From Lentisphaeria bacterium (GTDB lineage: Bacteria; Verrucomicrobiota; Lentisphaeria; Victivallales; UBA1829), in assembly GCA_019408975.1 (NCBI GenBank), contig DXVA01000237.1, forward strand, positions 1 to 7,012: 7,012 nucleotides of DNA. Direction: 5' to 3'. The notes under the pieces were generated by a model that saw only the letters and a program-made list of their open reading frames with translations, was not told the origin of the DNA and did not search any database. A program made the translations under genes and the position numbers. Positions 1-6,067 of this stretch are shown in pieces (within the stretch, counting starts at the first letter, position 1; each line of letters begins with the position of its first letter).

Positions 1-994
1 TGTAGCCGACGGCGAGTTTTGCGGCGAATTTCGCAATCGGGAAGCCCGTGGCTTTCGACGCGAGGGCGGAGGAACGCGAGACACGCGGGTTCATTTCAAT
101 GATGACCATGCGCCCGTTTCTGGGATTGAGTCCCCACTGAACATTGGAACCGCCCGTTTCGACGCCGATTGCGCGCATGACGGCGAGCGATGCATCGCGC
201 ATTTTCTGGTATTCGCGGTCGGTCAGCGTCTGGGCGGGGGCGACCGTGATGCTGTCGCCGGTGTGCACGCCCATCGGATCGAGGTTTTCAATGGAGCAGA
301 TGATGACCGCATTGTCCTTTTTATCGCGCATGACTTCGAGTTCGAACTCTTTCCATCCGAGCAGGGATTCTTCGATGAGAACCTCCGAATTCATGCTGGC
401 TGTAAGCCCGCGCGTAACGATTTCATGGAAATCGTCCATGTTGTATGCGATGCCGCCGCCGGTTCCTCCGAGGGTGAAGCCGGAACGTATGATCAGCGGG
501 AAACTGCCGATTTCATCTGCTATTTTGAGCGCTTCCTCCATTGTGTGCGCGGAACCGCTTTTCGGCAGGTCGAGCCCGATATTGCGCATGGTCTCCTTGA
601 ACAGTTCGCGGTCCTCCGCGCGGCGGATGACTTCGGCATCGGCGCCGATCATTTCGACGCGGTAACGGCCGAGAATGCCGGAATCGTAAAGTTCGAGAGC
701 CAGATTGAGAGCGGTCTGACCTCCGAGTGTCGGCAGAATTGCGTCGGGACGTTCGCGGCGGATGATTTCATGCAGGATGTCTTTAGTAAGCGGTTCGATG
801 TAGGTCCGGTCCGCGAAATCGGGGTCGGTCATAATCGTCGCGGGATTGCTGTTGACCAGAATGACTTCGTAACCTTCTTCCTTGAGAGACTTGCAGGCCT
901 GGGTTCCGGAGTAATCGAATTCGCAAGCCTGTCCAATGACGATTGGCCCCGAACCGATCAGCATGATTTTCTTGATGTCGTTTCTTTTTGGCAT
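1..994 (-). CDS. carB: Carbamoyl-phosphate synthase large subunit, N-terminal part (cut by window edge)
   Basis: This subunit makes carbamoyl phosphate from bicarbonate, glutamine-derived ammonia and two ATP, feeding cytosolic arginine and pyrimidine synthesis. The first 331 residues are visible, about a third of the usual ~1070, and no stop or frameshift is seen. The start MPKRNDIKKI matches the family N-terminus. The biotin-carboxylase-like N-lobe follows, with GSGPIVIGQACEFDYSG at about 14-30 and LVNSNPATIMTDP at 46-58. The ATP-grasp fold of the carboxyphosphate domain begins near 128. Nucleotide and metal residues expected from the E. coli enzyme are present: R129, R170 before the glycine-rich loop GGTGGG (176-181), and E300, N302 and R304 in IEMNPRVSRSS. 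The ribosome-binding site is weak, only a GGAA 8 nt before the ATG. The gene upstream is kbl, so carA is not the immediate upstream partner as it is in many bacteria. Identity is very secure. Confidence 0.97.
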   Translation of the reverse strand, partial: MPKRNDIKKIMLIGSGPIVIGQACEFDYSGTQACKSLKEEGYEVILVNSNPATIMTDPDFADRTYIEPLTKDILHEIIRRERPDAILPTLGGQTALNLALELYDSGILGRYRVEMIGADAEVIRRAEDRELFKETMRNIGLDLPKSGSAHTMEEALKIADEIGSFPLIIRSGFTLGGTGGGIAYNMDDFHEIVTRGLTASMNSEVLIEESLLGWKEFELEVMRDKKDNAVIICSIENLDPMGVHTGDSITVAPAQTLTDREYQKMRDASLAVMRAIGVETGGSNVQWGLNPRNGRMVIIEMNPRVSRSSALASKATGFPIAKFAAKLAVGY

Positions 995-1065
995 AATGAA
1001 CGTTCCAGCTTAGAGGATTTTCAGCAGTTTGGCATTTTTGCATGGGACCGAAAAATTCCATGTAA

Positions 1066-1095
1066 AAATTAGAGAGAAGCCAACTTGCTTTTCAA
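1066..1095 (-). promoter_or_regulatory. Weak candidate promoter for carB
   Basis: Reading the minus strand, TTGAAA (1095-1090) is followed 18 nt later by TAATTT (1071-1066), a good -35 with a poor -10. It would give a leader of about 65 nt to the carB ATG at 994. A rival is TATATT (1109-1104) with a weak ATGGAA -35 (1132-1127) at 17-nt spacing. Neither is convincing. No intrinsic terminator is visible between kbl and carB, so transcription running on from kbl is also possible. Confidence 0.25.
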
Positions 1096-1273
1096 GAGAA
1101 AATAATATACATTCATTCCGCCTTTTTTCCATAGGCGAATCAAAAAATCATGGAATATCCTTGTCGAGCGGATTGAACCGTTCGGCGGGGGATTTCGTGT
1201 TGCGCACGACCAACTTACGCAATCGGAGCGAAGCCACCTGCACCATGATATTTTTGGAAAACGGCAAAACGGC

Positions 1274-2458
1274 TTATATTCCGACTTCCTTTTTTGCCTG
1301 AATGAAAGCCTGAACCGCGAATTCAAGGTCCGCACGGGAATGAGCGGCGGAAATCTGTGTGCGTATCCGCGCTTCGCCTTTCGGAACTACAGGATAGTAA
1401 AATCCTGTCACATAGACTCCTTTTTCCAGCAGGTTTGCCGCCATTTTCTGTGCGAGAACTGCGTCACCGAGCATGATCGGGACGATCGGGTGAATTCCCT
1501 CCTTGATCGTGAACCCTGCTTTTTTCATGGCATTACGGAAATACTGCGTGTTTTCCTGAAGTTTTTTACGGAGATCGGGGGAATCCGCCGCAAGTTCCAG
1601 CGCTTTCAGCGAAGCGCAGACCACTGCCGGCGGAACCGTATTGCTGAACAGGTAGGGACGGGAGCGCTGACGCAGAAGATCAATGATCTCCCTGCGTCCG
1701 GATGTGTATCCCCCGCTGGCGCCGCCGAGCGCTTTGCCGAGGGTGCCGGTGATGATATCCACGCGCCCTTCGACGCCGCAGTATTCGGAACTGCCGCGAC
1801 CGTGTTCCCCGACGAAACCGACTGCATGGGAATCGTCCACCATGACCAGCGCATCATACTTATCCGCGAGATCGCAGATCCCTTTCAGATTCGCAATGTA
1901 GCCGTCCATGGAAAATACGCCGTCTGTGGCGATGAGTTTGAAACGTGCGCCGAAGGCGGCTTTCAGCTGTTCCTCAAGATCCGCCATGTCATTGTTTTTG
2001 TAGCGGAAACGCTGTGCCTTGCAGAGGCGGACGCCGTCGATGATGCTTGCATGGTTCAGAGCGTCGCTGATGATGGCGTCTTCAGGTCCGAGCAGAGTCT
2101 CGAAAAGCCCGCCGTTCGCATCGAAGCAGGAACCGTAGAGAATCGTATCCTCCGTGCCGAGAAACGCGGAGATTTTCTGTTCCAGTTCCTTATGAATATC
2201 CTGCGTGCCACAGATGAAACGGACGGAGGAAAGCCCGTATCCGCGTTTCGCCGTCCCTTCCTGCGCGGCTTTGATGACTTCGGGATGATCCGCAAGCCCG
2301 AGGTAGTTGTTGGCGCACATGTTCAAGACCTGTTTTCCGCCTTTGACCTCGATTTTTGCATTTTGCGGACTGGTGATGATCCGTTCCGTCTTGTAGAGCC
2401 CCGCATTGCGGATGCCTTCGAGTTCCTGCTGCAAATGTTTCCGGAAATTCTGATACAT
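1274..2458 (-). CDS. kbl: 2-amino-3-ketobutyrate CoA ligase (glycine C-acetyltransferase)
   Basis: This cytosolic PLP enzyme cleaves 2-amino-3-ketobutyrate with CoA into glycine and acetyl-CoA, the second step of threonine breakdown after Tdh. At 394 residues it is full length (E. coli Kbl has 398). It is a fold-type I alpha-oxoamine synthase. Visible landmarks are NMCANNYLGLADHPE (46-60), GTQDIHKELE (84-93), LNHASIIDG (134-142, with the PLP-stacking H136), VDDSHAVGFVG (207-217, with PLP-contacting D208 and H211) and TLGKALGG (239-246), where K242 should form the Schiff base. The C-terminal RIRTQISAAHS (364-374) is also typical. The ATG lies 3 nt beyond the tdh stop, and its ribosome-binding site sits in the last tdh codons, so translation is probably coupled. 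After the TAA the same frame stays open for another 42 codons (see findings). Identity is very secure. Confidence 0.98.
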   Translation of the reverse strand: MYQNFRKHLQQELEGIRNAGLYKTERIITSPQNAKIEVKGGKQVLNMCANNYLGLADHPEVIKAAQEGTAKRGYGLSSVRFICGTQDIHKELEQKISAFLGTEDTILYGSCFDANGGLFETLLGPEDAIISDALNHASIIDGVRLCKAQRFRYKNNDMADLEEQLKAAFGARFKLIATDGVFSMDGYIANLKGICDLADKYDALVMVDDSHAVGFVGEHGRGSSEYCGVEGRVDIITGTLGKALGGASGGYTSGRREIIDLLRQRSRPYLFSNTVPPAVVCASLKALELAADSPDLRKKLQENTQYFRNAMKKAGFTIKEGIHPIVPIMLGDAVLAQKMAANLLEKGVYVTGFYYPVVPKGEARIRTQISAAHSRADLEFAVQAFIQAKKEVGI

Positions 2459-2461
2459 GTT

Positions 2462-3490
2462 TTACTCCTCCCAGTTGAGAATTACTTTGCCGGATTTGCC
2501 GGAACGCATGGCGTCGAAGCCTTTCTGGAAATCCGTGTAGTGGAAATGATGCGTGATGACCGGTGAAATGTCAAGCCCGGATTCGAGCATACTGCTCATT
2601 TTATACCAGGTTTCAAACATTTCGCGTCCATAGATGCCTTTCAGGGTCAGTCCGTTGAAGATGATCTTGTCCCAGTCCACCTGTGCCTGATTCGGAAGAA
2701 TGCCGAGGAGGGCGATCTTGCCTCCGTGGCACATGACGTCGATCATGCTGCTCAGCGCAACGGGGCTTCCCGACATTTCCAGCCCGACGTCGAATCCTTC
2801 TTTCATCTTGAGTTCCGCCATGACATCGGTCAGCTTTTCGCGTTTTGTGTTGACGGTGCGCGTGATCTTCATCTTTTTCGCCAGCTCCAGACGGTCGTCG
2901 TTGATGTCCGTGATGACGACATAACGTGCTCCGGCATGTTTTGCAATTGCCGCCGCCATGATGCCGATCGGCCCCGCGCCGGTGATGAGGACATCTTCTC
3001 CGAGGAGATCGAAGGAAAGCGCCGTATGCGTCGCATTCCCGAGCGGGTCGAAACAGGCGAAATAATCGGTCGGGATGTCAGGGTTGCAGTGCCAGATGTT
3101 CGTGACCGGGATGCAGAGGTATTCCGCAAATGCGCCCTGACGGTTGACTCCCACTCCGCTTGTGGCATTGCAGAGGTGACGGCGCCCGGCGAGGCAGTTG
3201 CGACAGCGTCCGCAGACGATGTGTCCCTCGCCGCTGACCAGTTCGCCGATCTTCACGTCATGCACGTTGCTTCCGAAAGCGGCGACGTGCCCGACGAACT
3301 CATGCCCGATCACCATAGGTGTCCGGATGGTTTTCTGCGACCATTCGTCCCAGTTGTAGATGTGTACATCCGTCCCGCAGATCGCCGTCTTCTGAATTTT
3401 GATGAGAACGTCGTTGATCCCGTACTCCGGTACCGGGACGTCGCCGAGCGTCAGCCCCGGAGCGGCTTCTTTCTTGATCAATGCTTTCAT
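2462..3490 (-). CDS. tdh: L-threonine 3-dehydrogenase, zinc- and NAD-dependent
   Basis: This enzyme oxidises L-threonine to 2-amino-3-ketobutyrate using NAD+, the first step of the threonine-to-glycine route completed by Kbl. It belongs to the medium-chain zinc dehydrogenases and has 342 residues (E. coli Tdh has 341). The catalytic zinc region shows C38 in AICGTDVH and H63-E64 in GHEFVGHV. The structural zinc cysteines are C93, C96, C99 and C107 with the standard spacing. The Rossmann loop GAGPIG is at 171-176, and D195 in ITDIND ends the second strand, consistent with NAD over NADP. The ATG at 3490 was chosen over an in-frame TTG at 3499. AAAGGAG lies 10 nt before the ATG but only 1 nt before the TTG, and the protein then begins MKAL as in E. 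coli. It is the first gene of the tdh-kbl operon, with a strong promoter about 150 nt upstream. Identity is very secure. Confidence 0.97.
   Translation of the reverse strand: MKALIKKEAAPGLTLGDVPVPEYGINDVLIKIQKTAICGTDVHIYNWDEWSQKTIRTPMVIGHEFVGHVAAFGSNVHDVKIGELVSGEGHIVCGRCRNCLAGRRHLCNATSGVGVNRQGAFAEYLCIPVTNIWHCNPDIPTDYFACFDPLGNATHTALSFDLLGEDVLITGAGPIGIMAAAIAKHAGARYVVITDINDDRLELAKKMKITRTVNTKREKLTDVMAELKMKEGFDVGLEMSGSPVALSSMIDVMCHGGKIALLGILPNQAQVDWDKIIFNGLTLKGIYGREMFETWYKMSSMLESGLDISPVITHHFHYTDFQKGFDAMRSGKSGKVILNWEE
2465..2471 (-). promoter_or_regulatory. kbl ribosome-binding site inside the end of tdh
   Basis: GGAGGAG, 6 nt before the kbl ATG, is formed by the final Trp-Glu-Glu codons of tdh. 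The coding sequence of tdh therefore doubles as the kbl Shine-Dalgarno site, a layout typical of translational coupling. Confidence 0.85.
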
Positions 3491-3495
3491 GTGTT

Positions 3496-3541
3496 CCAAT
3501 CTCCTTTGCCGGAAAAACGTAAAGATGAAAGAACGGATTGG
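3496..3541 (-). promoter_or_regulatory. Inverted repeat enclosing the tdh ribosome-binding site
   Basis: In the tdh leader, CCAATC (3541-3536) can pair with GATTGG (3501-3496), and CTTT (3531-3528) with AAAG (3507-3504), separated by a small internal loop. The second arm contains the AAAGGAG Shine-Dalgarno site, so folding could limit tdh translation. The stem is short and has a 20-nt loop, so chance pairing is quite possible. Confidence 0.25.
3501..3507 (-). promoter_or_regulatory. tdh ribosome-binding site that decides the start codon
   Basis: AAAGGAG on the minus strand lies 10 nt before the ATG at 3490 and 1 nt before the upstream in-frame TTG (3499-3497). The latter spacing is unusable, so the ATG is the start. 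Confidence 0.8.
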
Positions 3542-3620
3542 ACGGTGCGACGCGGCTTCCGGTGATCCGCTGTATCTTTTTCTCTCTGCGCCTTTTTCCT
3601 GTTTTTATTGTGAACCGAAT

Positions 3621-3649
3621 TTGATATCATGAACCATGTTCATTATATT
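3621..3649 (+). promoter_or_regulatory. Sigma70-type promoter of the XRE-cupin regulator
   Basis: TTGATA (3621-3626), a 17-nt spacer and TATATT (3644-3649) give two 5-of-6 hexamers at ideal spacing. The start would be near 3656, about 58 nt before the regulator ATG. Its -10 overlaps the -10 of the opposing tdh promoter, so the two polymerases would compete for the same DNA. Confidence 0.6.
3624..3648. promoter_or_regulatory. 25-bp palindrome, probable operator between tdh and the regulator
   Basis: The arms ATATCATGAAC (3624-3634) and GTTCATTATAT (3638-3648) flank a CAT centre and pair at 10 of 11 positions, with a perfect inner ATGAAC/GTTCAT core. The palindrome covers the spacer and -10 of the regulator promoter and the -10 and start region of the tdh promoter. 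That is where a repressor dimer would be expected to sit. The XRE-cupin protein is the likeliest binder by position, which is inference. Further TGAAC half-sites occur at 3611 and 3716. Confidence 0.6.
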
Positions 3650-3674
3650 ATACGTTGTAAAAACAGAATGTCAA
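3647..3674 (-). promoter_or_regulatory. Strong sigma70-type promoter of tdh-kbl
   Basis: On the minus strand a perfect TTGACA (3674-3669) is separated by 16 nt from a perfect TATAAT (3652-3647). A second TATAAT follows at once (3647-3642) but at a poor 21-nt spacing. Transcription should begin near 3640, leaving a leader of about 150 nt before tdh. The -10 and start site overlap the palindrome at 3624-3648. Confidence 0.8.
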
Positions 3675-3679
3675 GAGGG

Positions 3680-3701
3680 TTTGTTGAATATATTTAACAA
3701 A
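3680..3701. promoter_or_regulatory. 22-bp AT-rich palindrome upstream of the regulator
   Basis: TTTGTTGAA and TTTAACAAA flank TATA. One pair is mismatched as DNA but becomes a G-U wobble in RNA, giving a 9-bp hairpin. It lies 5 bp upstream of the tdh -35 and 13 nt before the regulator ATG. It could be a second operator for an activator or for autoregulation, or a hairpin in the regulator's mRNA leader. Its sequence differs from the 25-bp palindrome, so a second DNA-binding protein is also possible. Confidence 0.45.
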
Positions 3702-3714
3702 GTATGGTATTATA

Positions 3715-4296
3715 ATGAACAAAATATCAGAAATCCCGGATTTGCCGGCTGTCGGAGTGAATGTTCACAAGGAGCGGCGCAGACAGCAGTTGTCGCTGGA
3801 TGCGCTTGCCGCGGGAAGCGGCGTTTCCAAAGCGATGCTTTCACAGATCGAATCGGGAAAAGTGAATCCGACGGTTGCCACGATGTGGAAGATCGCCCAC
3901 GCTCTGGGGGTTGATTTCGAACTGCTCCTGAAAGGGGAGGGGGGCAAGATCAAGAAATTCGAGGTGAACCGTGCGGACAGTATTACCTCTTTTACTACGG
4001 ATCAATCCGGTACCGTATTCAAGGTGCTGTCTCCGATCAGCATGGCGGAAGAACTTGAATTTTATCAGGTTACGCTGGAACCCGGAAGCATTCACCGTTC
4101 CCAGCCTCATACGGACGGAACGGAGGAGTTCGTCACCGTTCTTTCGGGAGATGTCCGTGTCGCCGCAGGCAGGAACAGTGCGGAACTGCATCAGGGAGAC
4201 TTTATCCATTACCAGAGCGATATAGAGCACTCGATTGAGAATATTTCCGGGACAAAGGCGGAAGTCTATATGATTGTCCGTTTTGCCGGGCGCTGA
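3715..4296 (+). CDS. XRE-family regulator with C-terminal cupin domain, probable regulator of tdh-kbl
   Basis: This is a cytosolic DNA-binding protein of 193 residues, a normal length for the XRE-cupin group. An XRE helix-turn-helix spans about 14-70, with the recognition region SKAMLSQIESGKVNPT at 38-53. A small cupin barrel spans about 105-190. Candidate metal or ligand residues are H132 and E138 in PHTDGTEEF and H172 in IEHSIEN, with GD at 161-162. In this family the cupin senses a small molecule, often an amino acid, amine or related metabolite; the ligand here is unknown. It is transcribed away from tdh across a shared control region, which suggests control of threonine catabolism and of itself. 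No good Shine-Dalgarno site precedes the ATG. It is the first standard start after an in-frame stop at 3685; a GTG at 3757 would cut into the HTH. The family call is secure, the target inferred. Confidence 0.92.
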   Translation: MNKISEIPDLPAVGVNVHKERRRQQLSLDALAAGSGVSKAMLSQIESGKVNPTVATMWKIAHALGVDFELLLKGEGGKIKKFEVNRADSITSFTTDQSGTVFKVLSPISMAEELEFYQVTLEPGSIHRSQPHTDGTEEFVTVLSGDVRVAAGRNSAELHQGDFIHYQSDIEHSIENISGTKAEVYMIVRFAGR

Positions 4297-4322
4297 TGAC
4301 TCATGACGCATCCCGTAAACGG

Positions 4323-4355
4323 AAAAAGCCCGGCGGAAAACTGTTCCCGCCGGGC
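4323..4355 (-). terminator. Intrinsic terminator of the TM-helix-repeat membrane protein gene
   Basis: A perfect 9-bp GC-rich stem (GCCCGGCGG at 4328-4336 with CCGCCGGGC at 4347-4355) encloses a 10-nt loop. On the minus strand it is followed directly by five T residues (4327-4323). It starts about 20 nt past the stop of the membrane protein gene. The plus-strand regulator ends at 4296, before the same hairpin, but on that strand no T-run follows, so it would be at best a weak stop for the regulator. Confidence 0.9.
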
Positions 4356-4375
4356 ATGAAGACAACAGACGCCGC

Positions 4376-5857
4376 TTACTGTTTCCTGGAGAACTTGTCG
4401 TTCCACTCATTCAGTTTTTTAGCCGCGAGTTCACGTCCGCCGATACCGAAAGCGACAGCCGCCGCGACGCAGATTGCGCCGAGAACCATCGTAAAGGCTG
4501 TCGTGACGATTGCCCCGCCGATCTGCATTGTGTTCAGGGCGATTGCGCCTGTGAAGATCAGGACGACCACCTTGACCGCAAGGGAGAGGGTTTTGTTGTT
4601 TTCACCCTTGCTGACTGCATCGGAAGCCACGTTCGCCAGGAAAATGCCGATGAGCATTACGATGATGCCGAGCAGGATGTTTCCGCCGAAGGTCAGGAAC
4701 TGGCGGAGAAGTCCGGCAAGTTCCGTGAATTCCAGAATATTGCACGCCGCGATTGCCGCAAGGAACATGATCGTGATCATGGTCAGCTTGCCTGCGACCT
4801 GCGAGGGTGTGACTGCCGCGTTTTCCTTGCTTACGCCGATTGCCGTGATGAGCCTGTTGAAACCGAAGCTTTCAAGAAGCTGGACAACGATTCCGCTGAC
4901 GATTCCGCCGACGAGGAATGCCGCGAAGAGCAGAACAGCCGCGCCGATCACGTTGCCGGTTGCGTTCAGGATGAGGTTGAAGAAGCCGGAAACGGAATCC
5001 GTGAGAGCGTCGATCTTGAGTGCGGTCAGCGAGGAGATGATGACCGGAATCGCGACCAGCACGTAGGAGACCAGCCCGAGAAGCTGGGAAAGGGTCGATT
5101 TTTCTCCGAAGACCTTTCCGCATCCCGCCTGGCTGCCGAGTTCGTCGATACGCGCCGCGAAAGAGAGTCCGGAGACTGCTTTGCGCACGATTTTTGCCGC
5201 AAAAAGCCCGAGAATCAGAATCGCCGCAGCAGCAATGAGATTCGGTATGAATTCAAGGATTTTGGTCATCATCTTCTCAAGAGAGTCCGTGATTCCCTCG
5301 ATCTTGAGTGCGCGGAGAATCGCCGGCAGGAAGAGCAGGAAGACGACATAGTAGATGGTCGAAGCTGTAATCTGGCTGATGGATTTTGAATTTTCCATGT
5401 GCGGCGCCAGTTTGTCGTCAAGCTTCAGTGTCCTGAATACGCTCAGCGAGGCGAATTTGATGACCGTTGCCACGACCCATGCGATGAATACAAGCAGTGC
5501 CGCGCCGATGATGTTTGCCGCGTAGTTCGTGATTTTGTCAACGAAGCTGGTGATCGGCTGAGCCGCTTCGTTGAGCTTCAGCACACTGAAGCAGCCGAGA
5601 ATGGTGATGAGCAGAATGACGAAAAATACGATTCTGCTGATGACCAGTTCAATCTTCGCCCCTGCGTCGTTCCCGTCTTCGGGGATGCAGCCGGACAGTT
5701 TTTTGCCGACCTCGAACTTTTTCAGTACGAGAGCCGTGCGGTTGGAAAGGAGCACCGCCACCAGCCAGCCCACCAGCAGAAGCAGTAATGCCCCGATCAG
5801 TTGGAGAACATTGCTCTCCACGATCATTTTCCAGATGTTTTCGAAGAATTCTTCCAT
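4376..5857 (-). CDS. Membrane protein with five tandem 'conserved TM helix' repeats, MscS-channel related
   Basis: This is a polytopic inner-membrane protein of 493 residues with about eleven hydrophobic segments, near 16-38, 69-91, 111-134, 165-184, 203-226, 258-279, 299-326, 356-375, 391-412, 424-445 and 448-472. A repeated module is visible: a helix beginning N-(V/I/L)-(I/L)-(G/A)-A at about 18, 115, 206, 302 and 393, a charged linker, then a second helix ending in a motif like LKIxxLTD. The repeat period is about 91-96 residues. The last module ends in LGAICVAAAVAFGIGGRELAAKKLNEW, much like the pore-helix end of mechanosensitive-channel-related 'conserved TM helix' proteins. The large cytoplasmic beta and alpha/beta domain of true MscS is absent, so channel gating is not assured. 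The start is supported by AAAGGAG 9 nt before the ATG. There is no cleavable signal peptide. A promoter precedes it and a strong terminator follows, so it is probably a single-gene unit. The family is fairly sure, the function uncertain. Confidence 0.85.
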   Translation of the reverse strand: MEEFFENIWKMIVESNVLQLIGALLLLLVGWLVAVLLSNRTALVLKKFEVGKKLSGCIPEDGNDAGAKIELVISRIVFFVILLITILGCFSVLKLNEAAQPITSFVDKITNYAANIIGAALLVFIAWVVATVIKFASLSVFRTLKLDDKLAPHMENSKSISQITASTIYYVVFLLFLPAILRALKIEGITDSLEKMMTKILEFIPNLIAAAAILILGLFAAKIVRKAVSGLSFAARIDELGSQAGCGKVFGEKSTLSQLLGLVSYVLVAIPVIISSLTALKIDALTDSVSGFFNLILNATGNVIGAAVLLFAAFLVGGIVSGIVVQLLESFGFNRLITAIGVSKENAAVTPSQVAGKLTMITIMFLAAIAACNILEFTELAGLLRQFLTFGGNILLGIIVMLIGIFLANVASDAVSKGENNKTLSLAVKVVVLIFTGAIALNTMQIGGAIVTTAFTMVLGAICVAAAVAFGIGGRELAAKKLNEWNDKFSRKQ

Positions 5858-5945
5858 TTTGAAGATCTCCTTTGTGTTTTGTTGTTTCTGGTTAAGAACA
5901 AGGAATGGGGTAAAATAATATGAAATTCCGGAAAATAAAGTCGTT

Positions 5946-5974
5946 TTTATACAATTTTATCAATTTTTCTGCAA
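5946..5974 (-). promoter_or_regulatory. Probable promoter of the TM-helix-repeat membrane protein gene
   Basis: On the minus strand TTGCAG (5974-5969), a 17-nt AT-rich spacer and TATAAA (5951-5946) form a reasonable sigma70-type promoter. Initiation near 5939 would give a leader of about 80 nt carrying the AAAGGAG ribosome-binding site at 5873-5867. The surrounding DNA is very AT-rich, so chance matches are more likely than usual. Confidence 0.5.
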
Positions 5975-6067
5975 AAAATAAAATGGCGCAAATGAGTTGA
6001 AACAGGGGTTATTTCCTGTTGGAAAATACAAAATTATGGAATAAATGTTTTGATGATGCGTTTTTTT

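Noticed and set aside
263..1072. 269-codon plus-strand open frame opposite carB
   Set aside because: It is the codon-aligned mirror frame of a strongly conserved carB sequence, with no family signal of its own.
1115..1140. Imperfect hairpin between kbl and carB, considered as the kbl terminator
   Set aside because: The stem is short with a bulge and the sequence after it lacks an immediate T-run on either strand.
1340..2566. 408-codon plus-strand open frame opposite kbl and the end of tdh
   Set aside because: It is the codon-aligned antisense of kbl. Its length follows from kbl codon use, the product shows no recognisable domain, and it crosses the kbl/tdh junction.
2726..3565. 279-codon plus-strand open frame opposite tdh
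   Set aside because: It is an antisense shadow of tdh, which has all zinc and NAD motifs intact.
3605..3637. 10-residue minus-strand leader peptide at the start of the tdh transcript
   Set aside because: The ATG would be about 3 nt from the predicted transcript start with no ribosome-binding site. The peptide has no threonine codons and only one glycine, so classic attenuation is not supported.
3636..3914. 92-codon plus-strand open frame overlapping the regulator start
   Set aside because: It begins inside the promoter region and runs out of frame through the HTH coding sequence. There is no ribosome-binding site.
4296..5066. 256-codon plus-strand open frame opposite the membrane protein
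   Set aside because: It starts at the regulator stop and passes through the minus-strand terminator hairpin. Its low-complexity Ala/Thr/Arg-rich product is a reverse image of hydrophobic codons.
6001..6020. AACAGG/CCTGTT inverted repeat in the AT-rich gap
   Set aside because: The stem is only 6 bp with an 8-nt loop and no T-run on either strand. It is too weak to assign a role.
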